DNA from: Peromyscus leucopus
Lineage: Eukaryota; Chordata; Mammalia; Rodentia; Cricetidae
Direction: 5' to 3'
Assembly: GCF_004664715.2 (NCBI RefSeq)
Contig: NC_051074.1
Location: forward strand, 32,982,980 to 33,046,979
Length of the DNA: 64,000 nt
Positions 1-10,764 of this stretch are shown one piece after another. The position numbers were made by a program, and so were the translations under genes. The notes beneath the pieces are model-generated. The model ran no database searches and had not been told where the DNA came from. It saw nothing but the letters and a program-made list of their open reading frames with translations. The stretch's first letter is position 1; every line of letters starts with the position of its first letter.

Positions 1-1160
1 CCTCACAGCCATCCATAACTTCAGCTCTAAGATCACATCTTCAGGCACTAGACACGCACATGGCTCCTCGATACACATACAATCAAAACACTCAAACGTT
101 AAAAATGAAATAAACAAATATAAAACCATATAAAAATAAATCATTCTTCCAAGTATTTTTCGTTACAGAACCGAGAAAAGTAACATAGTTTCTGAGTAAT
201 TATTCAGTCACTACTTTGTTCTATTTCCGTGTAACATATATGACTTACAGAATGAAGTAAACAATTCACTGGTACCAAGATAGAACAGGCAGGAAACAAC
301 TATTCTATGTTCAATTCATTAAGAAAACTTCATCACAATCATAACCTGCAGTAGAAGGGTCCATAGACCAGATGGCAACAGAGTAAAGCTTCCTGCGATA
401 GAAATTCCAAATCTAGAATTAAAATGAGATCTAGGACCTAAAGACCTTAAAAGTCTTACCCGGAATAGCCCCTGAGACCTTGATGCAGTGCTAGCCATTG
501 TCATAAACTTCCAGGTCTCTGTCACAGTTCACACAATATTGTTCCATTAGCAGAGTCGAGCCATTTACAAGCTGCTCAGGGCACCACTGATTCTTGAATT
601 ACTCTTTGCCCTTTTAACCAAACAGGAGTCAGTGGTTTTGATACTGCTTAAGCAAAAAGAGGGATATTTCAAGCGTGATGGGGTCATAACCTCAAATACA
701 AATAAATAAGACCTTATGCGTTGCTGCGGGACTTAGAATCTTAAACTAACACACACCATTTTTATTCTGTGTGTTTAAGGTTTTACCCTCTGCAACCATA
801 AGCTAGTCTTCTCCATATGGTGAGAACATGGCCATGACCACCCCCAGGGTAGTGATGACATAAGATTCCAGAAGAGAGGTCAATGCAAGTAATAAAACTC
901 ACTTAATGAGTCTGGACCATCTGTATCTGAAGCACATGTCCATCTATGGGCCAGTGATTAAGGTCAAAGGGATGGAAATGATCCCATAGTAATCCTGTGG
1001 TCTTTTCCCTCTGTGGCCAATAAGACATGGCCGAAGAGGATGCTGAATGGATGGATGATGGTGACTAATATTGACTGTATCTTTAGCATCTTTCTGGTAC
1101 TATTACATTTGCTTTTGGTCTGTTATCTCCCAAGTCTTGCCAGGCTAAAATGTAATTTTT
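1..1160. other. non-coding, no recognised element
   Basis: AT-rich single-copy-looking DNA. I see no repeat family, splice-flanked open frame or RNA gene. The only open frame (319-525, minus, 68 codons) resembles nothing I know. Confidence 0.6.
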
Positions 1161-1164
1161 TACC

Positions 1165-1290
1165 ACTGTAACCACTGAACAGAGGAAGAGCGATTAGACC
1201 AGTTGGATAGACTGCCCAAAGTCACAAACCTGGTGAACAGAATCTGAATCCATGCCAGTTGACCTTAGATCTAGCCATTCAACTACCGAT
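1165..1290 (-). repeat. MIR SINE fragment
   Basis: The order of a GAGGAAGA segment, then ACTGCCCAAAGTCACA, then CTGAATCCATGCCAG matches the reverse complement of the MIR core (gaggaaactg / cttgcccaaggtcacac / attcgaacccaggtc). It is heavily diverged, as expected for a mammal-wide SINE. Confidence 0.65.
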
Positions 1291-2660
1291 CCACCCCAGA
1301 CCTGCCAAATTCTCATCTTCCCCCTCTCTCCTTCGGCTTTTTTCCCTACTCCATAGAATGACGCAGATGTAAAGGTCAGACACTGAGCTAAACGGAATTC
1401 TCTGGAACGCTTCTTGCCCCGGCTGGAAGTCCAGGCACTTCCATTTGCTCTTCCTGAGCCTCTCCTAGCAGTAGCTGTGGCTATTTCTCTTCTACTCGGC
1501 TGTTACTTTCTCTTGGGCCGAACCAAAAGCAGGGTTCGATTTCCTGGCTTCTGTGCAGGCACTATTTCTTCATAACCCTCACCAACCAGACACTGCCCTT
1601 TGCTAGGAAGATGCCTGCTGACTGCCAAAAAGCAATTTTGTTAAAAACAAACAAACAAACAAAAAAAAGCAAACCACAAACCATCATGTATGAAGAAAAT
1701 AAAGAAGGAAAACACAGTAATATACAGAAATCTATTTAAAATGATGAATCGCTAGCTTTTTTTTTTTTTTTTATCAGATTACTGTCCTGCCCAGGGGCTA
1801 CAAACCTGCTAAGACATAATTTAGCTCTAGACTGTAAACTACTAGATGCTTCTGTCTTGATTTCCCATCTGTGGGGCATCAAGACCTAGTCCAAATGGCA
1901 GCCCTTGTGTGTGGCTCCCCGTGGGGCTCCCTAAGGAAGGTCAGCAGGAGCACTCCTTCCCTGAAGCCCTTTCACACAGGACATACTTAATGGTGAGTTC
2001 TTCAGAACAGCCGTTGGGGCTTGTGGATCTCTGTTTTCCGTGCTAATATGCCTGCCACGAAGTGGGTCCTCAATATTCCATGGATCCTGCTGGTTCCCTG
2101 TTACAGCTGCTAGTCTGTTCTGTGCTCCCTGCCTTAGGGCCCATGGGCGTGTTCTGTCTGAGAGAACATGCTGGACTCCGTGGGGGCACTTTCTGCAGAA
2201 ACAGCACCACCACCCTCTTCTTCTACGCCTCCTCCAAGGCTCTGCGAAGAGCTATTTTGACGCCACCAGCAAGATAAAAGCTCAGGGAAGCTGCACGCTG
2301 CTCTCTTTTTTCTTAGATGGTGGATGAATTGTTTCTCTTTCATAGGCCTGGGGAGAGTAAGCCACTAAGTGAAACTCACAGCTAAAAAAACCTATGGAGT
2401 CGCAGTCTGCATCCCGCTGTTCAGAGTCAAGAGTCCCCTTCCTTCTTTGCAAAGACGTTCGCTGAGAAAAAAAAAAATCTCACATCTTGGGAAAGATGGT
2501 ATTTGAAACATCAATGCATTTAGAAGAGCTTTAAACATACTCAGTCAGGAACTTGCTATGGGGAGTTTGTGTCCTTTCTCAGTCCCCCAAATGTACAACA
2601 GGCAAAACTGCCAGCTGTGTTCGGCCCTTTCTGATTTCCGGTCATTTCTTAAGCTCCAGT
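1291..2660. other. non-coding stretch with short A/T tracts
   Basis: Contains a (CAAA)n tract at 1643-1669 and a T16 run at 1757-1772. An overlapping 95-codon frame at 2040-2327 lacks recognisable domains. No gene supported. Confidence 0.55.
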
Positions 2661-2875
2661 ACTAGTTATTTGCTCACTGTAACAAGATGCCTGACAGGAA
2701 ACAGCGGAAGTGAGGGAAGGTTTCTTTTGGCTCACATAGTAAGATGGGATGTAGAGCATCACGGAGGGAAGGCGTGCAATGGGAGCATGTGCAGCCGGGA
2801 AGCAGAGAGCTACAGGGATGCCCCCAGGCTAAACAAAACCTCAAGGCCCTCCCCCAGTGACCCGCTTCCTCCAAC

Positions 2876-2881
2876 TAGGAT
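2876..2881. repeat. 6-bp target-site duplication, left copy
   Basis: TAGGAT here and at 3254-3259 directly flank the solo LTR. A 6-bp duplication is the size made by class II (beta-like) retroviral integrases. Confidence 0.75.
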
Positions 2882-3253
2882 CGCTGTGGGATAATGCTTT
2901 TGCACACTGGCTTAATAAAACGCTGATTGGCCAGTAGCTAGGCAGGAAGTATAGATGGGTTAAGGAGACAAGGAGAATTTTGAGAAATGGAAGAGCTGAG
3001 TCAGGAGTTGCCAGTCAGACACGGGAAGCAAGATGACAAGGCAGAACGGAGAAAAGGTACCAAGCCACGTAGCTAAACATAAATAAGAGTTATGGGTTAA
3101 TTTAAGTGTAAGAGCTAGTCAGTAATGAGCCTGAGCTAATGGCCAAGCAGTTATAATTAAGATAAGCCTCTGCGTGTTTACTTGGGCGACATGAGTGGGA
3201 AAGATTTGTCCTGACCCCCAGCTGGCCGGGACAGTGGAAAACTTCCAACTACA
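2882..3253 (+). mobile_element. solo LTR of a class II (ERVK-type) endogenous retrovirus
   Basis: The 372-bp insertion begins CGCTGTGGGATAA and ends TTCCAACTACA. It contains TTAATAAA near 2911, GGGTTAATTTAAGTGTAAGA and GCCTGAGCTAATGGCC. The same landmarks occur in the minus-strand LTR at 54754-55137, so both belong to one family. Exact TAGGAT repeats flank it. The first base should be T by comparison with the other copy. No internal region is present, so it arose by LTR-LTR recombination or is the relic of a deletion. Confidence 0.75.
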
Positions 3254-3259
3254 TAGGAT
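3254..3259. repeat. 6-bp target-site duplication, right copy
   Basis: TAGGAT, identical to 2876-2881. The host ORR1 resumes immediately after it. Confidence 0.75.
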
Positions 3260-3529
3260 CCACTTCCTAAAAAGTTTCCCAATCTTCCCAAATAGTGCCA
3301 CCAGCTGGGGACATGTTGTTCAAACGTATTGGCCCATGAAGGACATCTCATATTCAAGTCACAGCACATTCCCTACCATCCCAAGCCACCGCATTTGTGC
3401 ACGCACTACTTCCACTGGCCATGCCCAGGCATAAGCTAATACCTGCACCTCACACTCCATGGAGCTTTCCATGTATAAATCTTGCATTGCCTTCGGGAAC
3501 TGTGGTCAGCAGAATACAGACTTGAATTG

Positions 3530-3600
3530 CTGTATTCCAGGCCCTTTGCACATGCTATGGATATATCGGAATGGCCTCTGCTCTCAAAGGAAAGAACAAA
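3530..3600 (+). repeat. possible L2 LINE fragment
   Basis: CAGGCCCTTTGCACATGC followed by GGAATGGCCTCTGCT resembles the L2 motif cagggcctttgcacttgctgttcc. It is short and diverged, so tentative. Confidence 0.4.
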
Positions 3601-3739
3601 CAATTGCAGCAGGTGCTTCCAATCCATTATGTCTGCTCCCGCCATGAGGACACCTATGGGTCTTGAGGTTGTTCCTGCATCCTCAGGGACCTTTGTTTAT
3701 TTTACACACAGGCTCCCTAGCACATTGTACCTTAGACTC

Positions 3740-3884
3740 TTGTCTATAGAGAGAGACTTGACAAGACACTGAATCTGCCAGCCCTCGACTTTGAACTTCT
3801 CAACCTCCATGATAAGAAATACACAGTTATTGTTTAGCCACCCAGTCTGTGATGTTTGATTATGACACCCCAAACTAAGACACA
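3740..3884 (+). repeat. MLT1 LTR, 3' end
   Basis: GTTTAGCCACCCAGTCTGTG, then TTATGACACCCCAAACTAAG-ACA, matches the 3' end of MLT1 LTRs (tttaagccacccagtctatggtatttt ... agactaata). The preceding GACTTTGAACTTCTCAACCT fits the MLT1 ggacttccagcctcc motif. The 5' part of the LTR is missing or unrecognisable. Confidence 0.75.
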
Positions 3885-4077
3885 CAGCATCTGCTTCTAA
3901 GTCTCCCTCTGTCTATTGCCGGCTTATGTCATGTACTGTATGGCCTCACTTGAATGCCCCCATTACAAATCCCCAAAAGCTTCCCCCTTTCCTGTGCTCC
4001 ACAAAATAGGCTATCACTTCCTCACTCTGGGAGAAAGGTTTCTAATCTCAGAAAGAGTGACAGGAGTTCTAACTCAG

Positions 4078-4080
<3 letters not shown>

Positions 4081-4124
<44 letters not shown>
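4081..4124. repeat. (GT)n microsatellite
   Basis: About 22 uninterrupted GT units, directly upstream of a minus-strand B1. The chance frames of cysteine and valine across it are artefacts. Confidence 0.95.
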
Positions 4125-4126
<2 letters not shown>

Positions 4127-4135
4127 CCTTCCCCC

Positions 4136-4362
4136 CAAGACAGGGCTTCTCTATGTAACAGTTCTGGCTGTCCTGGAACTTGCTTTGTAGTTTTTTAGTT
4201 TTTTTTTTTTTTTTGGGGGGGGGTTTGTTTTGTTTTGGTTTTTGGTTTTTGGTTTTGTTTTGTTTTGTTTTCAATAGAGGCTGGCCTCAAACTCACAGAG
4301 ATCCACCTGCCTCTGCCTCTCAACTGCTGAGATTAAAGGCATGTAACACCACCGCCCGGCTT
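4136..4362 (-). repeat. B1 SINE with T-rich internal insertion
   Basis: The reverse-complement B1 starts at GACAGGGCTTCTCTATGTAA, reaches CTTGCTTTGTAG, and resumes at GAGGCTGGCCTCAAACTCAC through GATTAAAGGCATGTAACACC to CCGCCCGGC. Between the halves lie about 85 bases of T/G-rich sequence (4191-4276) that do not belong to B1. Confidence 0.8.
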
Positions 4363-4379
4363 TCATTCATTTATTTTTT

Positions 4380-5150
4380 TTAAGTGTGTTCTTCAACAAG
4401 TTCAAACATACACATAATGCAATCTGGTTACTCTCTCTCTCCCTACGCCCTCTCATCCCCATCCCTGTCCCATGGTCCACGAGTGCCTTTTCCAGACTCC
4501 TGAACTGGGGGTTTGTTTTCTGACCACTGGCCATCGTTTTGGAGCTACCCACTGGATCGTGATGAGCTCACTGGAGGTAGAGACCTGGGGGTGATGACTT
4601 GGCCATTCCCAGAACGTATCAGTAGTGAAGAGTTCAGCAGTGAAAGGTAGTGCTCCCGAAATCCCTCCTGGATCCTTGCCTGACTGTTGACAGACCCGTT
4701 TATTGAGCGGCCCAGTCTTGTGTGGGTCCAGTGCGGGCAACTAGAGTTGGTGTAAGTCCATGATGGCAGCTGGTGGGGCTTGCCCAGAAGATGACATTTG
4801 ACAGCCCTTGTCTTCTAGCTCTTAAATACTTCTACCCTTTCTTCCACAGTGCTCTCCAGACCTTAAAGGAGTTGGTACAGATGCATTATTTAGGCCGAGC
4901 CCTCAAATGTCACATGTGCGGCTGCTTTGATCGTCCATGAGTCTCTGCCCTCACTGTCAGTTACTGGAAAGCAGTTCCTCTGATCAAGGCCAAGAGTGGC
5001 ATTTGCCTGTGAGTACACACATGAATATTTAGAGGAAGTTGACACTATGTTAATTTAGCTGAACAACGGTATTCTGTTCCCCCTAGAGCCCATGATGGAG
5101 GCCTGCTCCCTAGGAGGCAATGCATACCTGCTACTGTAAACTCGGCTCAC
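4380..5150 (+). mobile_element. L1 (Lx-like) 3'-UTR fragment
   Basis: CAGTCTTGTGTGGGTCCAGT, GGGCTTGCCCAGAAGATGAC, CTTCCACAGTGCTCTCCAGA and ATTCTGTTCCCCCTAGAGCC follow the order of the rodent L1 3'-UTR as I remember it. No ORF2 is retained and no target duplication was found. Confidence 0.65.
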
Positions 5151-5410
5151 TTACCTTTTTATTGTCAAAAGTGCTTGCTAGCTTGTGATGGTGACGGCCA
5201 AAGAGGACAGTGGTAAGGTCACAGAAAGACAAGAGGGAACCAGTTCAAGGTAGTATTGAAGAGCAGCACTAGCAATAGCCACGAATTTCTTCTTAGCTCC
5301 TAGGGTAAGGCTCTACGTAATCCTATGACTGTGAGTTCATTAGCATAACACACCATTTAGTGAGTGAAATTATTCTCCATGTGCTAAAAAAATAATACAG
5401 CACAGGCAAA

Positions 5411-5535
5411 GTTGACTGAAGTATGCCAAGCATGTGGCACAGTGTCTGTAATCCCTGTATTCAGGAGACTGAAACAGGAAGATAACAAACTTGAGGACAG
5501 TCTGGGATACATAGCAATACTTTAAAATATAAAAT
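5411..5535 (+). repeat. diverged B1-related SINE
   Basis: GTGGCACAGTGTCTGTAATC, ATTCAGGAGACTGAAACAGG-AAGAT and ACTTGAGGACAGTCTGGGAT follow the B1 plan in order, without a clean A tail. It is old, possibly the B1 half of a B4. Confidence 0.6.
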
Positions 5536-6715
5536 TAAAAGATAATTCAACCCACAGAATTACCAAAAACCACAGAGCCTGAAGGTGTGGGAGTCTAATG
5601 GGAACCCAGGCGATCTGGCTCCAGACTCCAGTTTTCCCAGCGTCATCCTTCTAACCCCACCTAGACACTGCCTTCCCGACACATCTGGCTGCACCTGGAC
5701 ATGGAGTAGCTGGCTGTAGCACAATACCTACAGCCCACAAGTAGATCAAAACAGCTCAGAATAAAGAAGACCTAAGAACACCTGATAGACAAAGGCAAGT
5801 GAACGAACACAAGACTGTGGTTCTGAAAACCACACACTGAGGCCGTTCTTTAAAGAAGTGATGTGGGACCTGCTTGCTGTCTCCTCCTGTCATATAAAAG
5901 CACCGTAGCCAGGAAATTTCTATACACACTGGGAGAAGCAAGCAGCTGTTTTGCTCACAGATCTCTAAATCTTCCTCGGTCCAGAAGTGCAGCCAAGCAG
6001 AGCCCACAGCTGACAAAAATCTCCCCAGAACACACACATTTACATCTATTCCACAAACTTATGATTCCCTTCCCAGGCAGGGGATGCGAGCTAGCCTCTC
6101 TGCTGGGTTGAGAGAGCGGTCCTGCTGACTGGCTATGTTCAGTGGGCCTCTGGGCTGGGGTTCACCCAGCTACTGCAGGTTCTGTTTTGCTCTTGATCTT
6201 TTACTGTCTTTGCCCTCCATCATGGAGTCTCTGTTTACATAATCAGCAGTTTGAGCTGGAAGTCTCAAGGGCCTCCAGCAGGGCAAATCAGTTTGGAGTG
6301 TTTTTAAAGCTCCGCTCTTGATGGCCTCGATGCTGCCTCATCAAGAAGAACATTAAGGTAATAATAAAGGTTTTTAAGAGACCTCCAAGTATTTTGGCTG
6401 CATAAAAATGGGTTGTTAAGAGCAGGGAGCCATGGAAACATAAAGATGGGGGGAAATCTTAAGCATGTTTTAAATCAATAGTGCTGTTTTCATTTGATAT
6501 CGATATTCAAGTGATGGCAACTTAACACTCGGGGGACTTTTACTCACCATTGTGCTAGGTACTTGGGAGGAAGCGCTTTCTGTGAGCGCATGGACTTCTT
6601 AAAAGAATGAACACATCCATGGAAACGAATCATCTGCCGCCACAATAATACAGGCACAGTGGGGACAAGTAAGTCCAGTGCCAGCAGACACTGGATGCTT
6701 CCAGGAGAGTGGCGT
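5536..6715. other. repeat-free stretch, conserved-element candidate at 6215-6560
   Basis: No interspersed repeat is recognised. The part at 6215-6560 mixes AT-rich motifs such as GGTAATAATAAAGG with the 10-bp palindrome ATATCGATAT (6497-6506). It has the look of conserved non-coding DNA. Function is inferred only. Confidence 0.35.
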
Positions 6716-6721
6716 CTCCAG

Positions 6722-6940
6722 TTACAGACTGAGTTGTGTCCACCCCAAATTCTAATGTGGGAACCTCAGAATGTAATTGTGTTTGGAGAGAAGGTCTTGA
6801 AAGAGGTGTTGAAGTTTCAATGAGATCATGAAAGCAGGTGGGTCCTTCTCCAGTATGGGTGGAGTCTTTAATAGGAGAGTAGATTAGGAGACAGATGCAG
6901 GGTAGAAAGATCATTTGAAGATGTGGGAAGACTCAGAAAC
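6722..6940 (+). repeat. MLT1 LTR, partial
   Basis: CTGAGTTGTGTCCACCCCAA, then TGGGAACCTCAGAATGTAAT, GTGTTTGGAGAGAAGGTCTT and TGGGTGGAGTCTTTAATAGG follow the 5' half of MLT1 in order. The 3' half is absent. Confidence 0.75.
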
Positions 6941-7139
6941 GAACAACTCTACTGATAGCGTCTTCTGGGGCTTTCTGTCTCTGAAATTATTTTTAAATGA
7001 ATTTCTTTTATATGTTTGGTCACAACAGATTAGCAAGTCCATACATCTTCATGAGTTCAAGAGGTCCAGTGGTCCACAAAGATGTCCCAGAGGAGGAGAG
7101 TTAGGATAGGCAAGGTCACTGTATAGTAACAGGTATTCC

Positions 7140-7790
7140 TGGAAGATCAGTATTGCAGCACACAACGTCCAGTGCTGAGTGAAAAACCATTGATGTCTTT
7201 TCTCCCAGCATACCACCTTCCAGCACTATGAAAGCTAGTTAGCAGGGAGAAGTTTCCTGGCCAGTTATACTGATTATACTATGCTCTACAGCCAAAGCGT
7301 GTGGTGGGTACCTTTAGCAGTAGGGTCTAACTGTGCACTCATGGTGGGTAAAAAAGGCATTGGCAGGAGATGGTCTTATTTTGGATACCCCTGGGGCTTC
7401 TCTGACCAATAACCCATAATTGGGTAGGTTTCCCATGCCTTGTACTGTGCTTTTCATTTAATAACCCATGTCTTCTGGGTTATTGTCCTCTCATGCAGGG
7501 TAATCCATTCATTCCATTCAAAGTCCTTTTTTTTAGCTAGTCCAGCATTTACTTTTAACTTACTGAGAAACAGTAAGGTTTCGTAGGCTTTTCCATACGA
7601 CCTTAGTTTTAGTTAATCCATCATCTTCTCTTCCCCATCCTCCTCCTATCCTGAGGTTTAGCCCTTTATCCTTTAGCCCTTGATGTTTCACCCCCCTCTC
7701 TCTTGTTTCATGTGTTTTCTGCGATCCCTCCACTTACTTAAGTTAGGCTCTGAAATAGTACGCTTCCACATGGCTTTTCATACCCGTTTC
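7140..7790 (+). mobile_element. L1 (Lx-like) 3'-UTR fragment
   Basis: CACCTTCCAGCACTATGAAA-GCTAGTTAGC, TTGTACTGTGCTTTTCATTT-AATAACCCAT, TCTCATGCAGGGTAATCC and CGCTTCCACATGGCTTTTCA are L1 3'-UTR landmarks in the expected order. The left arm of a 37-bp inverted repeat lies within it. Confidence 0.6.
7538..7574 (+). repeat. inverted repeat, left arm (37 bp)
   Basis: Begins TAGTCCAGCATTTACTTTTA and ends GAGAAACAGT. It is the reverse complement of 8360-8396 at 36 of 37 positions. Identity stops abruptly on both sides. Confidence 0.9.
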
Positions 7791-8359
7791 CTTGAGTTAA
7801 CCCTGCCTTTGGTGGGAGACATGTTAAGGGATAGAGAATAATAGATTATAGGTAAAATGAAAATAGTAAGGAGAAGTGCTAGGGTGGAAAGGTTTAAGCA
7901 AGAGAGGCTTGGGTGTAGGGGAGAAATTGGGGTGAAGAAACCTGTTGAAGGGGCTGGTTTATTTTCAGTCTGAACCTGGCTGATAGGCACAATGTATGGA
8001 TGCCATTCTTCTTCTATGGTTGCATCGCTCATCAGATCCTCTATCCCTGCCCCACCATCCCATACCTTAAACACAGAAGGCTCATCCACCTACAGACGGT
8101 GAAGACGGTGAAGCTCTCTCATCCCAAATAGACATTTCTGAACAAAGAATTGTCATTGGCCTAGTCTGAGCCATGAGCCTACCCTTGTTCAATCAGCTAG
8201 GATGGAAGACGGGACCAACATGGCCAACATGGCAGCCTCTTCCTCCTCATCCAGTCGAGGTTTACATAAGCAGTTCCACTCCAGGTCTCTGAAACACCAA
8301 ATGCTGTCTAGTATGTGAGCTTTTGCTGATTCTAGCTGTATTATGAGAGAGAGACTCAA
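7791..8359. other. unassigned sequence between the inverted-repeat arms
   Basis: No family recognised. A 103-codon minus frame (7778-8089) crosses from the L1 tail into this part. It shows an acidic stretch and a hydrophobic run near residues 70-86, but I recognise no domain. A 9-bp tandem GACGGTGAA lies at 8096-8113. Confidence 0.4.
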
Positions 8360-8396
8360 ACTGCTTCTCAGTAAGTTAAAAGTAAATGCTGGACTA
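8360..8396 (-). repeat. inverted repeat, right arm (37 bp)
   Basis: Begins ACTGCTTCTCAGTAAGTTAA and ends ATGCTGGACTA. It pairs with 7538-7574 with one mismatch, and 785 bases separate the arms. Confidence 0.9.
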
Positions 8397-8539
8397 AGTT
8401 TTGCTTGTGTTCTTATGCTAACTCAGTAGAAACAGGGGAGGCAATCCCATTTCAAGAGGGTTAAAACAATGGGTGGCCTCAGGGTTTCCCTTGTACCCTG
8501 GTCTTCCTTTCCTTATGATACTTATAATGTAAATGCATA

Positions 8540-8960
8540 TTTTTCTTATTTTTATTAGTTCTTTGGGAATTTTGTGCCATTATTTTGATCATAGTCCCTC
8601 CCTTCCTCACCTCCTTCTCCCAGATCCAGCTGCTCTTCCCTATCCACCCAACTTTGTTTCCTTTTATTTTATTGTTTTAAACCCATCAAGTACAGTTGGT
8701 ACCACTCATACATTCTTAAATTTGTTGCCTTCCAAAAGAGTGTGGTCAACCTACCAGGGCTCGAATCCTAATTTGTCCACAGCTCCTTAACCAGAAGTGG
8801 GACGTTATGCCCACATCCTCTCTCCACACTAAGATTTTCTTGAGCTTCAGTCTGTGCAGGTCTTGTGCACACTGTTACAAATGCTATCAGTTTGTAGTGC
8901 AACTCCCCTGCTGTGTCTAGAAAAACCATTTTACAATATTTTAAAGGAATAAATCAAAGA
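8540..8960 (+). mobile_element. L1 (Lx-like) 3' region fragment
   Basis: GGGAATTTTGTGCCATTATT-TTGATCATAG, CTCCCAGATCCAGCTGCTCT, TAAACCCATCAAGTACAG and GTGCAGGTCTTGTGCACACT-GTTACAAATG match the upstream part of the rodent L1 3'-UTR. It represents a more 5' segment than 7140-7790 although it lies downstream, so the two are separate insertions or rearranged. Confidence 0.65.
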
Positions 8961-9109
8961 TGGTTCCTAGACTGAAGAGTCCCAAATGCCAAGTTTTAAA
9001 AAATGATTCAATGTTTCTTAAAGTGTTAAGACGAAGGATGCAATATTATAGTCTTTTTCCTGTGTCCCTCTGTCTCCAAGCTTACAGGAAGAGCTGAGAC
9101 ACAAAGGCC

Positions 9110-9260
9110 CAGCCCGAGGTTCAGATCTGATCTCCAAAATGGAAGCCTCACTTCACCTTGCTGAGCACCCATTAATTCACCTACTGAAGGTTTCTTCTCA
9201 ACTTCACAGGGCTGGGGTGATGACTAATTAAAATGACAACTGTGAAATCTCCTAACCTGC
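9110..9260 (+). repeat. MIR SINE fragment
   Basis: The end is the best match: CTTCTCAACTTCACAGGGCT-GGGGTGATGACTAATTAAAA fits the MIR tail (ctcacagggttgttgtgaggattaaatga). The upstream part is weaker. Confidence 0.5.
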
Positions 9261-10284
9261 TTCCAGAACTAGGGCCGCAATAATTGAGAGTTATGTCCCC
9301 TCTGTGTCCTGTGGGATGTTCCTAAATGAAACAGTTTGGTTCTAAGTCAAGGTTCCATCACAACACTGAAACCTAGACCTATCACCACAGAGACCAAACA
9401 TCCCCTGAGCACAGCATTCCTTGACTCAGATCCCTGTTATTCAAGACTCAGGCAGACCCAGGTATTCAGGCAAGAGGGTAGACAGAGGCCTCGGAGGCAC
9501 CATAGCCTTTGCCTCAGGAGTCCCAGAACAATCAAGTTTGCGGTCCAGTATCGCTAACACTAGCTGTAGACATGCAAATTGCTTCCTTCCTCTTCCCCAA
9601 TAGGCGGATGATGACCACAGGGGCTGCTGGGATTTTTGTGAGGTGTAAATGAGGTCCGTGAAGCACTCAGCTTAGCAAGCCCCTGTTACTTAGGAGACAT
9701 TTGGTAACTGGCTGGCTTAGCCCTTCTTATTACTTTCTGCATATAAGCCATTGGAGGTTAGTTTGATAATTCGGAAGAGCTTAAAGGCAAGACTGCTCCA
9801 TTTGATAAGGAAACCAGGAGGATTTTGATATAGACTTCTTAATTTCAGAGTGTATTCCCTGCACTAGAACCTTTCTGAGGAAAGCTCTTATGGGCGATTT
9901 CCTTAGATTTGTTCTTAACAGGGACATGGGAGCCTGTTTGAGGACAAATGACCAGTTCCTTTCTAAGCGGAAACCAGATACATCGAGCACACTGTATGCA
10001 AGCTTCATCAGGGCTCTTCCCCCTCTGCTTCTCCTAAAATAGGTCCCAATGAGACCACTGTTTCAGAAAACTAAAGGAGAAAGAATGCTTCGAGAGGATG
10101 ACAACCTACAATTATGGTGTGGTGATTAAAAACAAAAGTTATGAAAACATAACGGGCAGGTAAGTTTAAGAAGTTAACCGACAATTTTGCAAAACAGCCA
10201 GATAGGGCTGGGAGCGGAGCTCCGACTGTGGAGGGCTTAAAGCGTAAAGCCAGGGCGTCGATCCTCAGCCCAAATGAACCAGTG
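9261..10284. other. non-coding, no recognised element
   Basis: Two overlapping 60-73 codon frames at 9336-9603 are without recognisable motif. No repeat family is evident. Confidence 0.5.
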
Positions 10285-10489
10285 GTCGCCAACTGGAGAG
10301 AGGGGTCTGCAGTGAAGAGCATGCACACTCTTGCAAAGTTCAATTCTCAGCACCTTATCAGGTGCCTCACAACTGCTTGTAACTCCAGTTTCAGGGGAGG
10401 AGACACCCTCTTTTGGATTCCAGGGGGCATTTGCACTCACATGTGCACGTATACATGCATACGTGTATATACACAATTAAAAATTAAAT
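10285..10489 (+). repeat. old B2-type SINE
   Basis: AACTGGAGAGAGGGGTCTGC, then AAAGTTCAATTCTCAGCACC, TAACTCCAGTTTCAGGGGAG-GAGACACCCTCTTTTGG and a CA/TA-rich tail follow the B2 body. The B-box equivalent AGTTCAATTCT is degraded. Confidence 0.75.
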
Positions 10490-10514
10490 GAAACCTAAAA
10501 AAAAAAATAAATAA

Positions 10515-10633
10515 ACCCACAGCTGACTGTGGTGACAGGAAGATTGGGAGTTCAAGGTCATCTCTGACTTTGTAGTGAGTTCAAGGCCAGTCAAGGGTAC
10601 ATGAGACCCTGCCAAATAAGCAAATAAGCAAAA
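10515..10633 (+). repeat. B1-related fragment
   Basis: GGTGACAGGAAGATTGGGAG-TTCAAGGTCATCTCTGAC, then AGTTCAAGGCCAGTCAAG and GAGACCCTGCCAAATAAGCA resemble the 3' two-thirds of an old B1/B4. Confidence 0.6.
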
Positions 10634-10764
10634 ATCCAAACATTTACAGATATAACAAGGAAGTAGCAATTCAATTTAAAACCAAAGGTGAATCCTGGGT
10701 GGTGGTGGTGGCCTAGGTTTGGTTTTTTTGCTTTTATTTCTCTGTAGCTTTGTATTTGGGCAGA

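Larger units (their letters stand above)
2661..3366 (-). repeat. ORR1-like MaLR LTR, split by a solo LTR
   Basis: Two halves (2661-2881 and 3254-3366) join into one element. The first ends CCCAGTGACCCGCTTCCTCC-AACTAGGAT. The second carries CAAATAGTGCCACCAGCTGG and ends near TTCAAGTCACAGCA. Both match the reverse complement of ORR1 (cccccagtgacacacctcctccaa / aaatagtgccaccaactgggga). Divergence suggests an old ORR1 subfamily. The interruption is the ERV LTR at 2882-3253. Confidence 0.6.
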
